Source: Hevea brasiliensis
Taxonomy: Eukaryota > Streptophyta > Magnoliopsida > Malpighiales > Euphorbiaceae
DNA: 64,000 nucleotides
Assembly: GCF_030052815.1 (NCBI RefSeq)
Contig: NC_079496.1
Span: forward strand, 36,853,593-36,917,592
Direction of reading: 5' to 3'
In this document: positions 46,673 to 57,908 of the stretch, in pieces
How the letters are laid out: each line of letters opens with the position of its first letter
How positions within the stretch are numbered: position 1 is the first letter of the stretch
Program-made: the position numbers and the translations under genes
The notes under the pieces: model-generated
Databases searched by the model: none
Seen by the model: the letters and a program-made list of their open reading frames with translations, nothing else
What the model was told of the DNA's origin: nothing

Positions 46673-48767
46673 TGTTAGTAATATGCCTAGAGCATAACAT
46701 TAAATATTTATCTTGTACATATTATTATTAATAAACGCATTTCCACTTTTCCGTTTACATAATATATTTATGTGTAATAGAAAAGGTCCATTGATATTTT
46801 GTTAGAAATATTATTCTTAAGTTGTTAAGAATATGAGTGACAATATTTCTAGCACGAAGTATCATAAATAGGTTCACAATCGAGGATACTTCATAATAAG
46901 GACATGACTTATCCTGAAAGATTGTATTCATGTTTGTTCCCAAGTTATTTATATGAGATATAAATAAGATGGAATGGTGAGTCTCATGCCATATAACAAA
47001 CATTATAGGCACTTATAAATGATAAGTAGGCCGAACGGTGGCGCTTATGACAAGCACATGGAGTTTACTCTTGTCAATGTTTTGTCATAAATCATATCGA
47101 TGCATATAATCTTTAGACTGAGATAGCATGATTATCTTGTATATAGGTAGTTTGAGTTTGATCTTGCTTTCATACTTGTACTATGTATGGGTATATGGGC
47201 ATGTGTTGGCTCCTACTAGTTATATATGGAGGTAGGTGTTGATCAAGATGGAATCTGTTCCTCTAAGTAAATAGAGATAAAATCCTATGTTCATTTAATT
47301 GTTCTTGATGTTTCAAGTTCTGGCAGACAGATAGATTTATTGAGAAAGAGTTTACGATGAGAAAAATCTTTTAATCAAGAACTGGAATTAAAAGAGAACA
47401 TAATATTCATAGCAAATGGAGTTTGACATAAACCATGACTCGGCTTGAGTTGGGATTTTGTATGAGAGAGATTCTAGTGCATGGTAACATATGATTATAG
47501 GTTCATTTAAGGTAAATCTTATTACTAATTGGGTGGCCATGGCATGCTATGCTAGGTGTTAACCATGGTCTATGAGGTTCATAAAATGATTTAGAGAAAT
47601 CATTTATGGTAAGAAAGAGTTACGATGATATTAAGAGTTGATATCATTTCTCATTGCCAATTAGTGATGAGCCTAGTAAGTCACACACATACACAAGTTA
47701 TCACCTATTTAAATATGATTTAATTAATTAATTAAAGAGTTTAATTGATTAATTAAATAGATTTGGTTTGCAATAAAATTGCAAAGTCCTAGCATGACTT
47801 GAAACCAAATCTAGATTATTGGATGTGTAGTATAAGTTAAATTTATATTTAAAGTGTTTAAATATGAATTTAATTGATGAAAAATTAATTATTAGAGATT
47901 AATTAATTAATTTATATTTGATATAAATTAATTAGAAGAAGAAAATAATTATTTTGGGTTAAGAACTCAAAATTAAGACACGAGGGCATTTTGGTCATTT
48001 TGCGGTGTGACACGTGGCACCATGAGATGGTGACACATGGCATAACACATAAGCTTGCCAAATATTTTTAATCATGTAAGATGATTAAAATCAAGATTAA
48101 ATATAGGTTTGACACTTGGCACAATGTGATTGGGTCACTTAAACCTAGAGCTAATCAAAAGGTGACATGTGGCTAGGGTTTAATGTGTTAACCTAGCTAT
48201 TTAAGTGGGGTTATGAAAAGAAAACACAACCAGCAGCCTCTCCTCTCATATGTCACGCCACTTTGAGCCTCTCCAGCTATGTCTCTTCATCTCTCATCAA
48301 TTCAAAGAGATTAGCCATCAATCTCTTGAATTAAGAACACTAGAAATTGTTTCTAGTGTCCTGTTTGCATCTCTAATCTCTTAAAAGACAGAACTTGAAT
48401 TTCTAATTAATAGAAAAGGCTTTAGAAGCTGTTCAAGGGCTGCCATAGGTGTTCTTGGTGTGGACAAGCTAGAGGGACAACATCTGGTGTCCTGAAGACG
48501 AATCTCAAAGCGCGAGACATTGCTGACACATCAAGAGGTTAGTGTAATCGTTCTTGATTTAATCTAGGGTTCTAAAATTAATCTGATTAATTTTAAAATC
48601 TTAAATGGCAAATACAGATCCAAAAACATATTAAAAGAGTTTTAATATGTTGTTTATCATTGAAATCAAATAGATAAAAATAAATCTTGCATGGTGCTTG
48701 TGACCCTAGGTGAAAATTTTTGAATTCAATGGTATAATCTTGTGTTTTTCACGCTTCCGTTCCTTCA
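46673..48767 (+). repeat. E7 3' LTR (2095 bp)
   Basis: Counterpart of 39280-41370 with few substitutions and several one- to three-base indels. G-box context at 48009-48018, TATTTAAG at 48198-48205, antisense frame 46755-47003. No host gene. Confidence 0.95.
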
Positions 48768-48775
48768 TCTCCATA

Positions 48776-51700
48776 CTAGGATGCCTAGAGCTACACTTAA
48801 ATATTGGTGAGGAGACATAAAATATTGAAATATAAGAAAAGAAAATGCAATAAAAATAAAGGAAAAATAATAGCAATGAAATGTAACCAAGTTAAACGAG
48901 CCGAGAACCCTAGCGATGGGTGACTGCACCGGGAGGTTGTGACGTGGACTGTTGACTCGCCCTAGACCACGGGGAACCCTGAAAAATATTTTTAAGAAAT
49001 AATTAAAGACTTATTGAGGTATAAATATCATTAGAAATATCAAAGAAAAATTAATTAATTAGTACAAAGAAAAATGAGAAATCGAGAAAATGACAAAACT
49101 CGGTGTTACCGAAAAATTGTGAATGTAACCCGAACAGGGGCATTGTGGTCATTTAACACCCCAAGTTGTCTTTTGACCTAAATGTCCATTAAAAATAAAT
49201 GATATTACACTTGAAAAATGTCAAGAAAAATTAAAATAGTAGTACATAATCTAAAAAGCAAAAGTTAGGAGGAAAATGTGGGAAATTGACAATTTTAGAA
49301 TAAACAAACATTTAAATGTTAATAGTGCTCCACCAACTCCACCTAAGTGGACCATTAAGCAGAATTGTGGATGAAATTAACTTTATCTTCAACCTTGGAC
49401 AGCCAGCCGAAACATCTTAGGAGAGAAACCTCCATGGCCGTTGGATGAGAGCTCCATGCAAGCTTCACTCTTCCATCTTCAAGCCATGATCCTTACATTT
49501 TCCTTTACTAAAGTTGTTCTACACAACTTGAGCAGTAGATAGGCAGTAAGAAAATTAAGTTTTGGTGAGGTTTTGAAGAATTTCAAAAGTGGTAAGTATG
49601 TATTTTTAATTCTTGTTTCATTAAACTTTGAATGGGTGTTGTGGGTAGTTGATTTGTGGAAGGATTTTTGAAGTTTGATGAGTTAATGGAGAGGTACATT
49701 TTGGCAGCCATGGAAATTCAATAAGAACAGTTTATACTTGCATGTAAATAGCGGTTTGAATGATGATTTAAATGTTTGATTGTATTGTACTTGAATTCCA
49801 TGTGTAAGGTATGATTTGGAAGCTTAAAAAGTGAAAATGGCAATTGATGGATATGTGTAAACTTGTGGCAGCCTTATGAAGAAGATCAAAATATGTTGTT
49901 TCATGGTTTGGTTTATGGAATTATATTGTTGAATTAGGTTGTTATGGATGGCAGCATGTATGTGTGTATTAAGGTTTGAATTTGGACATGTAAATGAGGT
50001 GCATTCATGTGTTTAATTATTGTAATTGGACTTTGAAAATTCTAGGTTATAGTGTGCATATTGAGAATGGTTATAAGCTGCCAAAATGACCAAAAATGAG
50101 TTGCTAAATGTGTTAATGTTATGGTACAAACCAGAATTGGCATGGAAGAGTGACTTGGTAAGCATAGGATGTGTAATTCATAAAGGATGAACAATGTACA
50201 ATAAGGCAGTGTATGTTTTGGCTTAGAACCTTAAGTGTGTGGCTCCAATTGGTATGAGACCAATTGAAGGTGAAACTACGCACAAAAAGTGCCAACTTTC
50301 ATGAAGGAAGCTTACCAAAATTCTGCCTAAAAGGTGACTTGAAAAATGACTAAATCCGGATTAGTGCTTTGAAAGCCTGAAAATTGACCATTTGGGCAGC
50401 AATTAGTTTTTTTGCCATAAGTCACTCAAAAAAGGTCCAATTGACCTAAAAGTTTTACCATGAATAGTTTAGACATATATTTACAATTCTTATGAAGACA
50501 CCAAAGCTCAGAAATGGCCAGAACTAAGCCAATAGTTTGCACAATTTTAGGTCCAAAAACTGGCCGAACCAAAAGTGACCTAAAAATGACCTAAAGTAAC
50601 CATTTTGGTACATTCTGTCTAGTGTTGGTAGATTGACCATAACTTGGTCTACATAGCTCAGAATGACCTGAAATTTTGTCCCGTGTGCAATAAGACATAG
50701 ACCTACAAGTTTGTAGTTTGAACCGAAACCCAAAATCCAAGGGAACTAGGTCGTCCGGCTAGGTCAAATTAGTATACCGAAATCTGGCAAATTGCAATAA
50801 AATGCAAGATACTTGGAAATGAATTTGGTAACATATACCAATACTAAAAGGCTACAAATGTGACATATTGGTAACATTAAAACCTAATTCACCTAGAGTG
50901 CATTGAGGGTTAACATTTTAGGTTAACTAAGGAAAATAATAGAATTCAATAAATTAATTATTGAACCTTATTATTAGAGATAGTTTAAATGAGTACTAAA
51001 ACACTTCAAATTGTGTGTTTCAGTTAGCAAAGACTCAGGGAAGGGAAGGAAACAGTCGGGGCCAGAAGACGATTATCGAGAGGTTTGTGCACTGTGATTC
51101 TTGCTTTTGAATTTTCAATTGAAATGAATTATGACAAATTGTCTATTATTGTTTTAATTGTCAAAAATTGTCTTAATGATATTTGATGGATACTTATTGC
51201 TTGAAAAACATTGTAAATAGTTTGAAACCATAGCTATCATGTATATTGATTGAATTCCTCGCTAGCTTGTCTAGCGGGATGAATTGACTTTGAATTCCCT
51301 CTCTGACTGAAGTGTTGAGGTGTGTGCCTGTTGAGGACGAATAGAATGAGTACTCATATTATTGCTAGCTAGCTATGTTATTCCTCACTAGCCATCGGCT
51401 TTTGGGTTGAATTGAATTCCTCACTAGTCATCGACTTTTGGGATGAATTGAACTTTGGCAACATGATTAAGCTGTGTGTGTATGATTTATTAATATTTAT
51501 TATAATATTGTGAAATGGAGTTTAAATTCTTATTGACATTCACTATCTTTGAATTTAACTATGGTTTTAAATGTCCACTATTTATATGACTTATAATTTG
51601 TGATTTAAAGTTGTATTTGGTTAATGTTGTGCACCACTGAGACATTGGCTCAGCGATAGCTTTTCATTCTTTATCACGGTGAAGACAGTGTGAGCGGCAG

Positions 51701-52265
51701 ACTAGGCTGCTAGTGCTTCAGTGAGAGTTCATCGGGTAAATTAAGTATACCATATTTTGCATTTTGTATTGTAATGTATGTTCACTTTATGTATATAGTG
51801 TTCTTGGTTATGAGCAGTTGTAAATTAAAATTGTACATTGAAGTTGTAAATGATATTTGTAAATTATTTTGACTTGTAAATATTGTGATATATTTCTTTT
51901 ATTTCAACTTTTGAAGACACTAGAAAATTATTATGGATTTGACTTGACAATTATTGAGCATCTTATTGTGTTGATTGAATATTGGAGTTGGGGATTGAAC
52001 CAAATATTTGAAGTGCTTTATTCAAAATACGGAGGGCACTCTGCCAAAATTTTTGCAGAAATTGTTAATTATTCAAACGTGTTAGCTGTTTCACTTCAGT
52101 TCAAAATTTAACACCTGTAAATAGTGCTCACCACTGTAAAAAGAAGTATGAAAAGTTTTAAAATCCCTTGTAGTGTATTTAATGGGTTATCAGTAGACGA
52201 AGTTGATAATTCATTAGGTATACTACGGGATCATGTTATGCCTTATGGAGGGGTAGGGTGTGACA
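48776..52265 (+). repeat. E6 3' LTR (truncated at its start)
   Basis: Matches 33751-37240 but lacks about the first 63 bases. Three bases (48773-48775) of pol separate the E7 target duplication from the LTR. Compared with the 5' LTR it has a changed H3 (50243-50269), a damaged GACTCAG stem-loop and a damaged H1 (51653 onward). It has an extra 'tcactagccatcgg' like repeat near 51385-51435. Ends 'gtagggtgtgaca'. No gene seen. Confidence 0.93.
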
Positions 52266-53946
52266 GGTCCTTCCACTAACTTAGCGAATCCTACACTTCC
52301 AAAGTAGAAAGCGGAAATCCTAGTTGGATGGATTTATAGTGGGTGATTGAATTTTTATGATTCTATTGATCATCCTCAGGTACATCCGTTATTGGAATTA
52401 CAATAAACTATAAATGAGCAACTCCTTGCCCATCCCATCTCATGTGAGGTTCAATCATTTACCTAGTAGCCCCTAATGCTCAAAATCTCAGGTACATCCA
52501 TTATTGACTTATCTTGCTTTAGTTAAGTTGATCCTATTGAGCCAGTAATTATGCAAATAATTTTAATGTTCTCAGGTACATCCAATATTGGCCACCAAAC
52601 CATTTACATATTTACAACATCTCATGCCTAACATTATTCTTAAGAAAATCTCTTAAATTAATTGCATCTTATGCAACTATTTAAAATTTCTTAAAATAAT
52701 TGTCCCAATGGAGGGCCCATGTTATAATTACTTTAATTATAGCATTTCCAACTTAATCATTTGTTTGGAAGATTTTATGGTCATCCTATTTACTATTAAG
52801 GTCTCACTTTACACATTATCCATTTAGCATGCATATATCATATAATTGCATACATTCCCATACATCTCATGCATTCATGGATAAGCAGTAAATATGGTAT
52901 GATCATGGACTTTCTAAGGGATTCAATTCTGAGCCACCAAGAATTGAATTAGGGCATTCCTAGGTGCATTTCATTCATCCATTTTACAAGAGTTGCTGAA
53001 GGAGTACATAATCAACACTTGATCTTGAATTCCTCCCACTGGTCCCACCAATGCTCTTGACCTCCTTGAACTTCTTGCAATCCAATATTACATAGTAATC
53101 CTTAGCATACCAAGACGAATTTACAAGAACTTAAATAAATGAAATTACAACCCAAAAATTATTACAAACTTAATAATACATGCCCAAAATAAATTAAAAT
53201 TAATTAATTAATTTACAATCCCAAAGAAACATAAAAGAAATAAATCCAATCACATTGGACTTTTATAGTCCATGATCATCCATCATGCATATCACTATTT
53301 AACAATTAAATAAAACATACATACTTAAATTAAATTGAATATCTCATATTCAACTTAAAAATCCAGATTTCAATATGATTCAAATAAATTTAAAAATTCA
53401 TATTTGAATCTCATTTAAACAAATTTAAAAATTCAGATTTGAATCATATTCAAACAACCTTAAAAATTCAGATTTGAATCACATTCAAACAATTTTTAAA
53501 AAATCAGATTTGAATCACATTCAAACAATTTTTAAAAAATCAGATCTGAATATTATTCAAACAACTTTTAAAAATCAGATTTAAATATGATTCAAACAAC
53601 TTTAAAAATTCAGATTTGAATCACATTCAAACAACTTTTAAAATTTAGATTTGAATCACATTCAAACAATTTTTAAAATTCTGATTTGAATCAAAATTTA
53701 ATTGTGTGATTAAAATTCTAATTAAATAATTTAATTAGACATAGGATGAGCTTTTAGATCATACAACAATTGCAAATTAAAAAGCCAAACCTTTGCACCA
53801 CCCTTGAAGCCAAACCATGCACACCATTGATGGTGTTCTTCAAGCATGCCGCCATACATCCATTGCAACCAGCAATGGATAAATCATCTCATGATCAAAA
53901 AACACAATTAAATCATATAATCAACAATCTAAATGGCAAATATAGT
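52266..53946 (-). other. Copia leader of E5, PBS-proximal part
   Basis: Begins with the second GGTCC copy of the E6 target duplication. It is the reverse complement of the E7 leader (for example 52266-52330 against 42990-43050). It contains the minisatellite at 53350-53695 and no gene. Confidence 0.88.
53350..53695 (-). repeat. 35-bp minisatellite in E5 leader
   Basis: About ten diverged units with ATTCAAA...TTTGAAT inverted repeats, the counterpart of 41641-41989. Confidence 0.88.
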
Positions 53947-53960
53947 GGCTCTGATACCAA
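53947..53960 (-). promoter_or_regulatory. Primer-binding site of E5
   Basis: On the minus strand TTGGTATCAGAGCC, a perfect match to the usual initiator Met tRNA site, next to the LTR. Confidence 0.93.
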
Positions 53961-53961
53961 T

Positions 53962-56071
53962 TGCAGGAGCGGAAGCATGAAAAACACAAGTTTATACCAT
54001 TGAATTCAAAAATTTTCACCTAGGTTAACATGCATCATGCAAGATTTATTTTTATCTATTTGGTTTCAATGATAAACAATATATTAAAACTCTTTTAATA
54101 TGTTTTTGGATCTATATTTGCCCTTTAAGATTTTAAAATTAATCAGATTAATTTTAGAACCCTAGAATAAATCAAGAACAAACACACTAACCTCTTGATG
54201 CACTGCAGTGTATTTGCGCCTTTGAGATTCGTCTTCAGGACACCAGATGTTGTCCCTCTAGCTTGTCCACACCAAGAACACCTATGGAAGCCCTTGAATA
54301 GCTTCTAAAGCTTTTTTTATTATTTAGAAAATCAAGTTCTGCCTTTTAAGAGATTAAAGATGTAAACAGGACACTAGAAACAATTTCTAGTATTTTTAAT
54401 TCAAGAGATTGTTTGCTAATCTCTTGGAATGAATGAGAGATGAAGAAGAAAAGAAGGGAGAGGCAGCCAAGGGGTGGCGGCACCTTTGAGAGCAACAGCT
54501 TGTATGTTTTATTTTTCATAACAACACTTATATAGCTAGGTTACCACTTAAACCCTTGCCACATATCACCCTTTGATTGGTTTTAGGTTTAATTGACCCA
54601 ATCACATTGTGCCAAGTGTCAAACCTATATTTAATCTTAATTTTAATAATCTTATATGATTAAATAAACATTTGGCAAGCTTATGTGTAATGCCATATGT
54701 CACCATCTCATGGTGCCAAATGTCACCCTGTGAAATGACCAAAATGCCCCTATGTTTTAATTTTGAGTTCTTAACCCAAAATAATTATTTCTCTACTTCT
54801 AATCAATTTATATTAAATATAAATTAATTAATTAATCACTATTAATTAATTTCTCATTAATTAAATTCATATTTAAACACTTTAAATATAAATTTAACTT
54901 ATACTTTACATCCAATAATCTAGATTTGGTTTCAAGTTATGCTAGGGACTTTGCAATCTAATTGCAAACCAAACCTATTTAATTAATCAATTAAACTCTT
55001 TAATTAATTAATTAAATCATATTTAATTAGGTGATAACTTGTGTATGTGTGTGACTTACTAGGCTCATCACTAATTGGCAATGAGTTATGATATTAACTC
55101 TTAATATCATCAGAACTCTTTCTTACCATAAATGATTTCTCTAAATCATTTTATGCACCTCATAGACCACGGTTAACACCTAGCATAGCATGCCATGGCC
55201 ACCCTATTAGTAATAAAGTTTACCTTAAATGAACCTATAATCATATGTTACCATGCACTAGAATCTCTCTGTTATAAAATCCCAACTCAAGCTGGAGTCA
55301 TGGTTTATGTCAAACTCCATTTGCTATGAACATTATGTTCTCTTTTAATTCCAGTTCTTGATTAAAAAGATTTTCTCATCAGAAACTCTTTTCTGATTAA
55401 ACCTATCTGTCCTGGCCAGGAACTTGAAACATCAAGAACAATTAAATGAACATAGGATTTTATCCCTATTTACTTAGAGGAATAGATTCCATCTTGATCA
55501 ACACCTACCTCCACATATAACTAGTAGGAGCCAACACATACCCATATACCCATACACAGTGCAAGTATGAAAGCAGTATCAAACTCAAACTATCTATATA
55601 CAAGATAACTATGCTATCTCAGGTCTAAAGATTATATGCACTGATATGATTTATGACAAAACATTGACAAGAGTAAACTCTATGTGCTTGTCACAAGTGT
55701 CACTGGTTCGGCCTACTTATCATTTATAAGTGCCTATCATGTTTGTCATATGGCATGAGACTCAACATTCCATTTTATTTATATCTCATATAAATAACTT
55801 AGGAAGAAACATGAATACAATCTTTCTGGATAAGTCATGTTCTTATTATGAAGTATCATCGATTGTGAACCTATTTATGATACTTTGTACTAGAAATACT
55901 GTCACTCATATTCTTAACAACTTAAGAATAGAATTTCTAACAAAATATCAATGGACCTTTTCTATTACACATAAATATCTTATGTAAACGAAAAAATGAA
56001 AATGCCTTTTATTAATAAAAACATGTACAAGATACATAGTAAATGATATGCTCTAGGGCATACTACTAACA
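53962..56071 (-). repeat. E5 5' LTR (2110 bp)
   Basis: Paired with 28050-30156. TATATAA at 54528-54534 on the element strand would have driven transcription toward lower coordinates. The G-box of the 3' LTR is lost. Antisense frame at 55739-55987. No host gene. Confidence 0.94.
54528..54534 (-). promoter_or_regulatory. TATA box of E5 5' LTR
   Basis: TATATAA on the element strand in the context 'agctatataagtg'. Confidence 0.55.
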
Positions 56072-57151
56072 AGAATCACCCTGAAGATGGCTCTTACGAA
56101 TTAGTCTTGCATAGTTAGTGAGATAAAAAATGGTTTTGAATAGTAAAAAATTTTGATTTCAAATGGCATTTATGCATAATTGATTTTACTGAAATTAATC
56201 TTTATTTCCATAAATTGCTAGAATTACTTTAAATGTCTAATTGTGATTTGATAAATTAAATTTCTTGATCAAGGTTGTTTAAATAAATGATTTATATTAT
56301 TGGCATTGAATATTTTAATTTTTAGAATTTTGATGAATTTCAAGATTTTCAAATTATTAGCTATAATTTTGTCAATGTATATTGTATTACATTTTAAATT
56401 ATAGTTGTGCACCACTGAGTTCACCACTAAGCGATAGCTTTGTATGCTGTCGCAGGTGAAAGTAAAGATAGAGCAGCCAAGTAAGATTTCCTGTAGCTGT
56501 GCCTTGATGACACATTCGGATTAGCTCTGGGTATATCTATGTGATATAGATATACCCTTGTACATAGATTTTGATGTATGCATGTAATTATATGTATGTA
56601 ATTTATTTGAGCAGTTGTACAAGAACTTTTGTAATATTATTTTGAGTATGTAATTAAAATGCAAATTATTATAATATTCAAATTTATTTCTAAGTTTTGT
56701 AATGAATGTAATATCCAAATTTCTTCCTGAGTTTTGAAATCCATGTATGGTTTCTCTATGCTAAGTTTGGCTTCAAAAATTGGATTGAGTTAATTGTGTT
56801 AATTTGGGAGATGAAATTGAGTTTATTGGAGTTGTGGTTGATAAAACATATTGGAAGTGTTTTTCTTTTTAGGTTTTGAAGAAAAGTTTTCTCAAAATAG
56901 AACCAGCACTCTGTCGAAATTTTGAAAAAAATTCGTAACACCAGATTTTAATCGAGGATTTGATCCATGGCCAACAATTAAATTAAAGGCTTTTTAATAA
57001 ATACTCAACGTTCCCACCATTATAAAAATAATCAAAAATTGTTTTAAAATCCCTTGTAGTATATTTAATGGATTACCGGTAGGCGAAGTACGGTAATTCA
57101 TTAGGTGCACTACGGGAACATGTTATGCCTTACGAGGAGTAGGGTGTGACA
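56072..57151 (+). repeat. E1 3' LTR, segment 3
   Basis: Resumes with the second AGAAT copy and matches 17780-18819 of the 5' LTR. H1 at 56431-56453. Ends 'gtagggtgtgaca' at 57151. Frames at 56521-56718 and 56756-56941 are incidental. Confidence 0.9.
56431..56453 (+). other. LTR stem-loop H1, E1 3' LTR
   Basis: GCGATAGC and GCTGTCGC as in the 5' LTR; the bases before the stem differ (cactaa against cactca) while the stem is unchanged. Confidence 0.75.
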
Positions 57152-57908
57152 AATCAAGAATAAATCCTTAGTTCCTCTCAAGTACTTAAGGATATTCTTG
57201 ACAACTATCCAGTGTTCCAAACCTAGATGGGATTGAAACCTGCTAGTCAAACTAACATCATATGTAATATCTGGCCTAGTACACATCATTGCATACATCA
57301 AACTACCAATAGCCAAAGCATATGGAATCCTAGCCATTTTCTCTTTTTTTAGGTGTCTTTGGAGACATCTCTTTAGAAAGGTAGATACCATGTTCTACTG
57401 GTAACAATCCTCGCTTAGAATCAAGCATGTTAAACGTCTTTAACACCTTTTCCAAGTATAGACTTTGAGATAAACCAATTATTCTTTTCGCTCTATCTCT
57501 ATAGATGCGAATTCCAAGAATATAGGTTGCCTCCCCTAAGTCTTTAATGGAGAATGTATTTGACAACTATACTTTTATACTTGTCAACATACCTATGTCA
57601 TTACCTATCAATAGAATATCATCTACATATAAGACAAGGAAAGTGATAACACTATCACTAACCTTCTTATATACACATGGCTCATCCATATTTTTGATAA
57701 AACCAAATGATTTAATGGCTTCATCAAGACGGATGTTCCAACTCCTAGAAGCTTGTTTTAACCCATAAATGGATCGCATTAGCTTGCACACCTTGGAACT
57801 ATCTTGGGATTCAAAACCCCTAGGTTGTTCCATGAAAATGTTGTCATCAATGTATCTATTGAGAAAAGCTGTTTTCACATCCATCTGCCAAATTTCATAA
57901 TCATAGTA
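57152..57908 (-). pseudogene. pol: Copia RT/RNase H fragment (E8)
   Basis: Read downward from 57908: YYDYEIWQMDVKTAFLNRYI, EQPRGFESQDSSKVC, SIYGLKQASRSWN, the intact catalytic LYVDDILLIGND near 57620, then a frame change at 57566 into SIKDLGEATYILG and LSQSLYLEKVLKTF, and a further change near 57340 to RIPYALAIGSLMYAM and VKNILKYLRGTKDLF. It is cut on the left by E1 and on the right by the E9 LTR, so both ends lie elsewhere. It belongs to the same copia family as E5 and E7 and was the oldest resident of the nest. Confidence 0.93.

Larger units (their letters stand above)
39280..48767 (+). mobile_element. E7: copia retrotransposon, innermost insertion
   Basis: LTRs 39280-41370 and 46673-48767 with near-identical sequence, TG...CA ends and target duplication TCTCC (39275-39279 and 48768-48772). 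The interior is 5.3 kb: PBS, 1.75 kb leader with a 35-bp repeat array, gag, pre-integrase and integrase, RT, RNase H, PPT. Protease is missing as in E5. Same family as E5, in which it is indirectly nested. Youngest insertion on the main axis, yet its coding region has many small indels. Confidence 0.96.
33688..52265 (+). mobile_element. E6: gypsy retrotransposon split by copia E7
   Basis: LTRs at 33688-37240 and 48776-52265, target duplication GGTCC (33683-33687 and 52266-52270). Order: 5' LTR, PBS, gag, start of pol, then E7 and a 3' LTR lacking about its first 63 bases. RT, RNase H, integrase and the PPT are deleted. Inserted in the leader of copia E5. Gag and LTR are close to E3 and E4. 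Confidence 0.95.
28050..56071 (-). mobile_element. E5: copia retrotransposon split by gypsy E6
   Basis: The LTRs 28050-30156 and 53962-56071 flank 5.2 kb of own interior (30157-33687 and 52271-53961). The target duplication is AGAAT at 28045-28049 and 56072-56076. On the minus strand the order is 5' LTR, PBS, long leader with minisatellite, gag, integrase, RT, RNase H, PPT, 3' LTR: the Ty1/copia order but without protease. Many stops and deletions make it dead. It is inserted in the E1 3' LTR. Confidence 0.95.
17771..57151 (+). mobile_element. E1: gag-remnant gypsy element carrying E4-E7
   Basis: A plus-strand element whose 5' LTR starts left of the window. Its own parts are the 5' LTR end (17771-18819), PBS, decayed gag, non-coding tail, PPT and a 3' LTR. 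The 3' LTR is spread over 21446-21530, 25305-28049 and 56072-57151, about 3.9 kb after removal of insertions. The two LTR ends match (17771-18819 against 27996-28049 plus 56077-57151). It is inserted in copia fragment E8. The interior is only 2.6 kb without pol, the same plan as E3, and is even more decayed because the gag core is gone. Confidence 0.9.

Noticed and set aside
21446..57151. Possible host gene between elements
   Set aside because: After removal of insertions the flanks rejoin into LTR sequence, leaving no unaccounted host DNA.
57152..57156. AATCA after E1 as evidence linking E1 and E4
   Set aside because: AATCA also flanks E4, but E1 lies in copia sequence here and its left duplication is outside the window; the match is probably coincidence.
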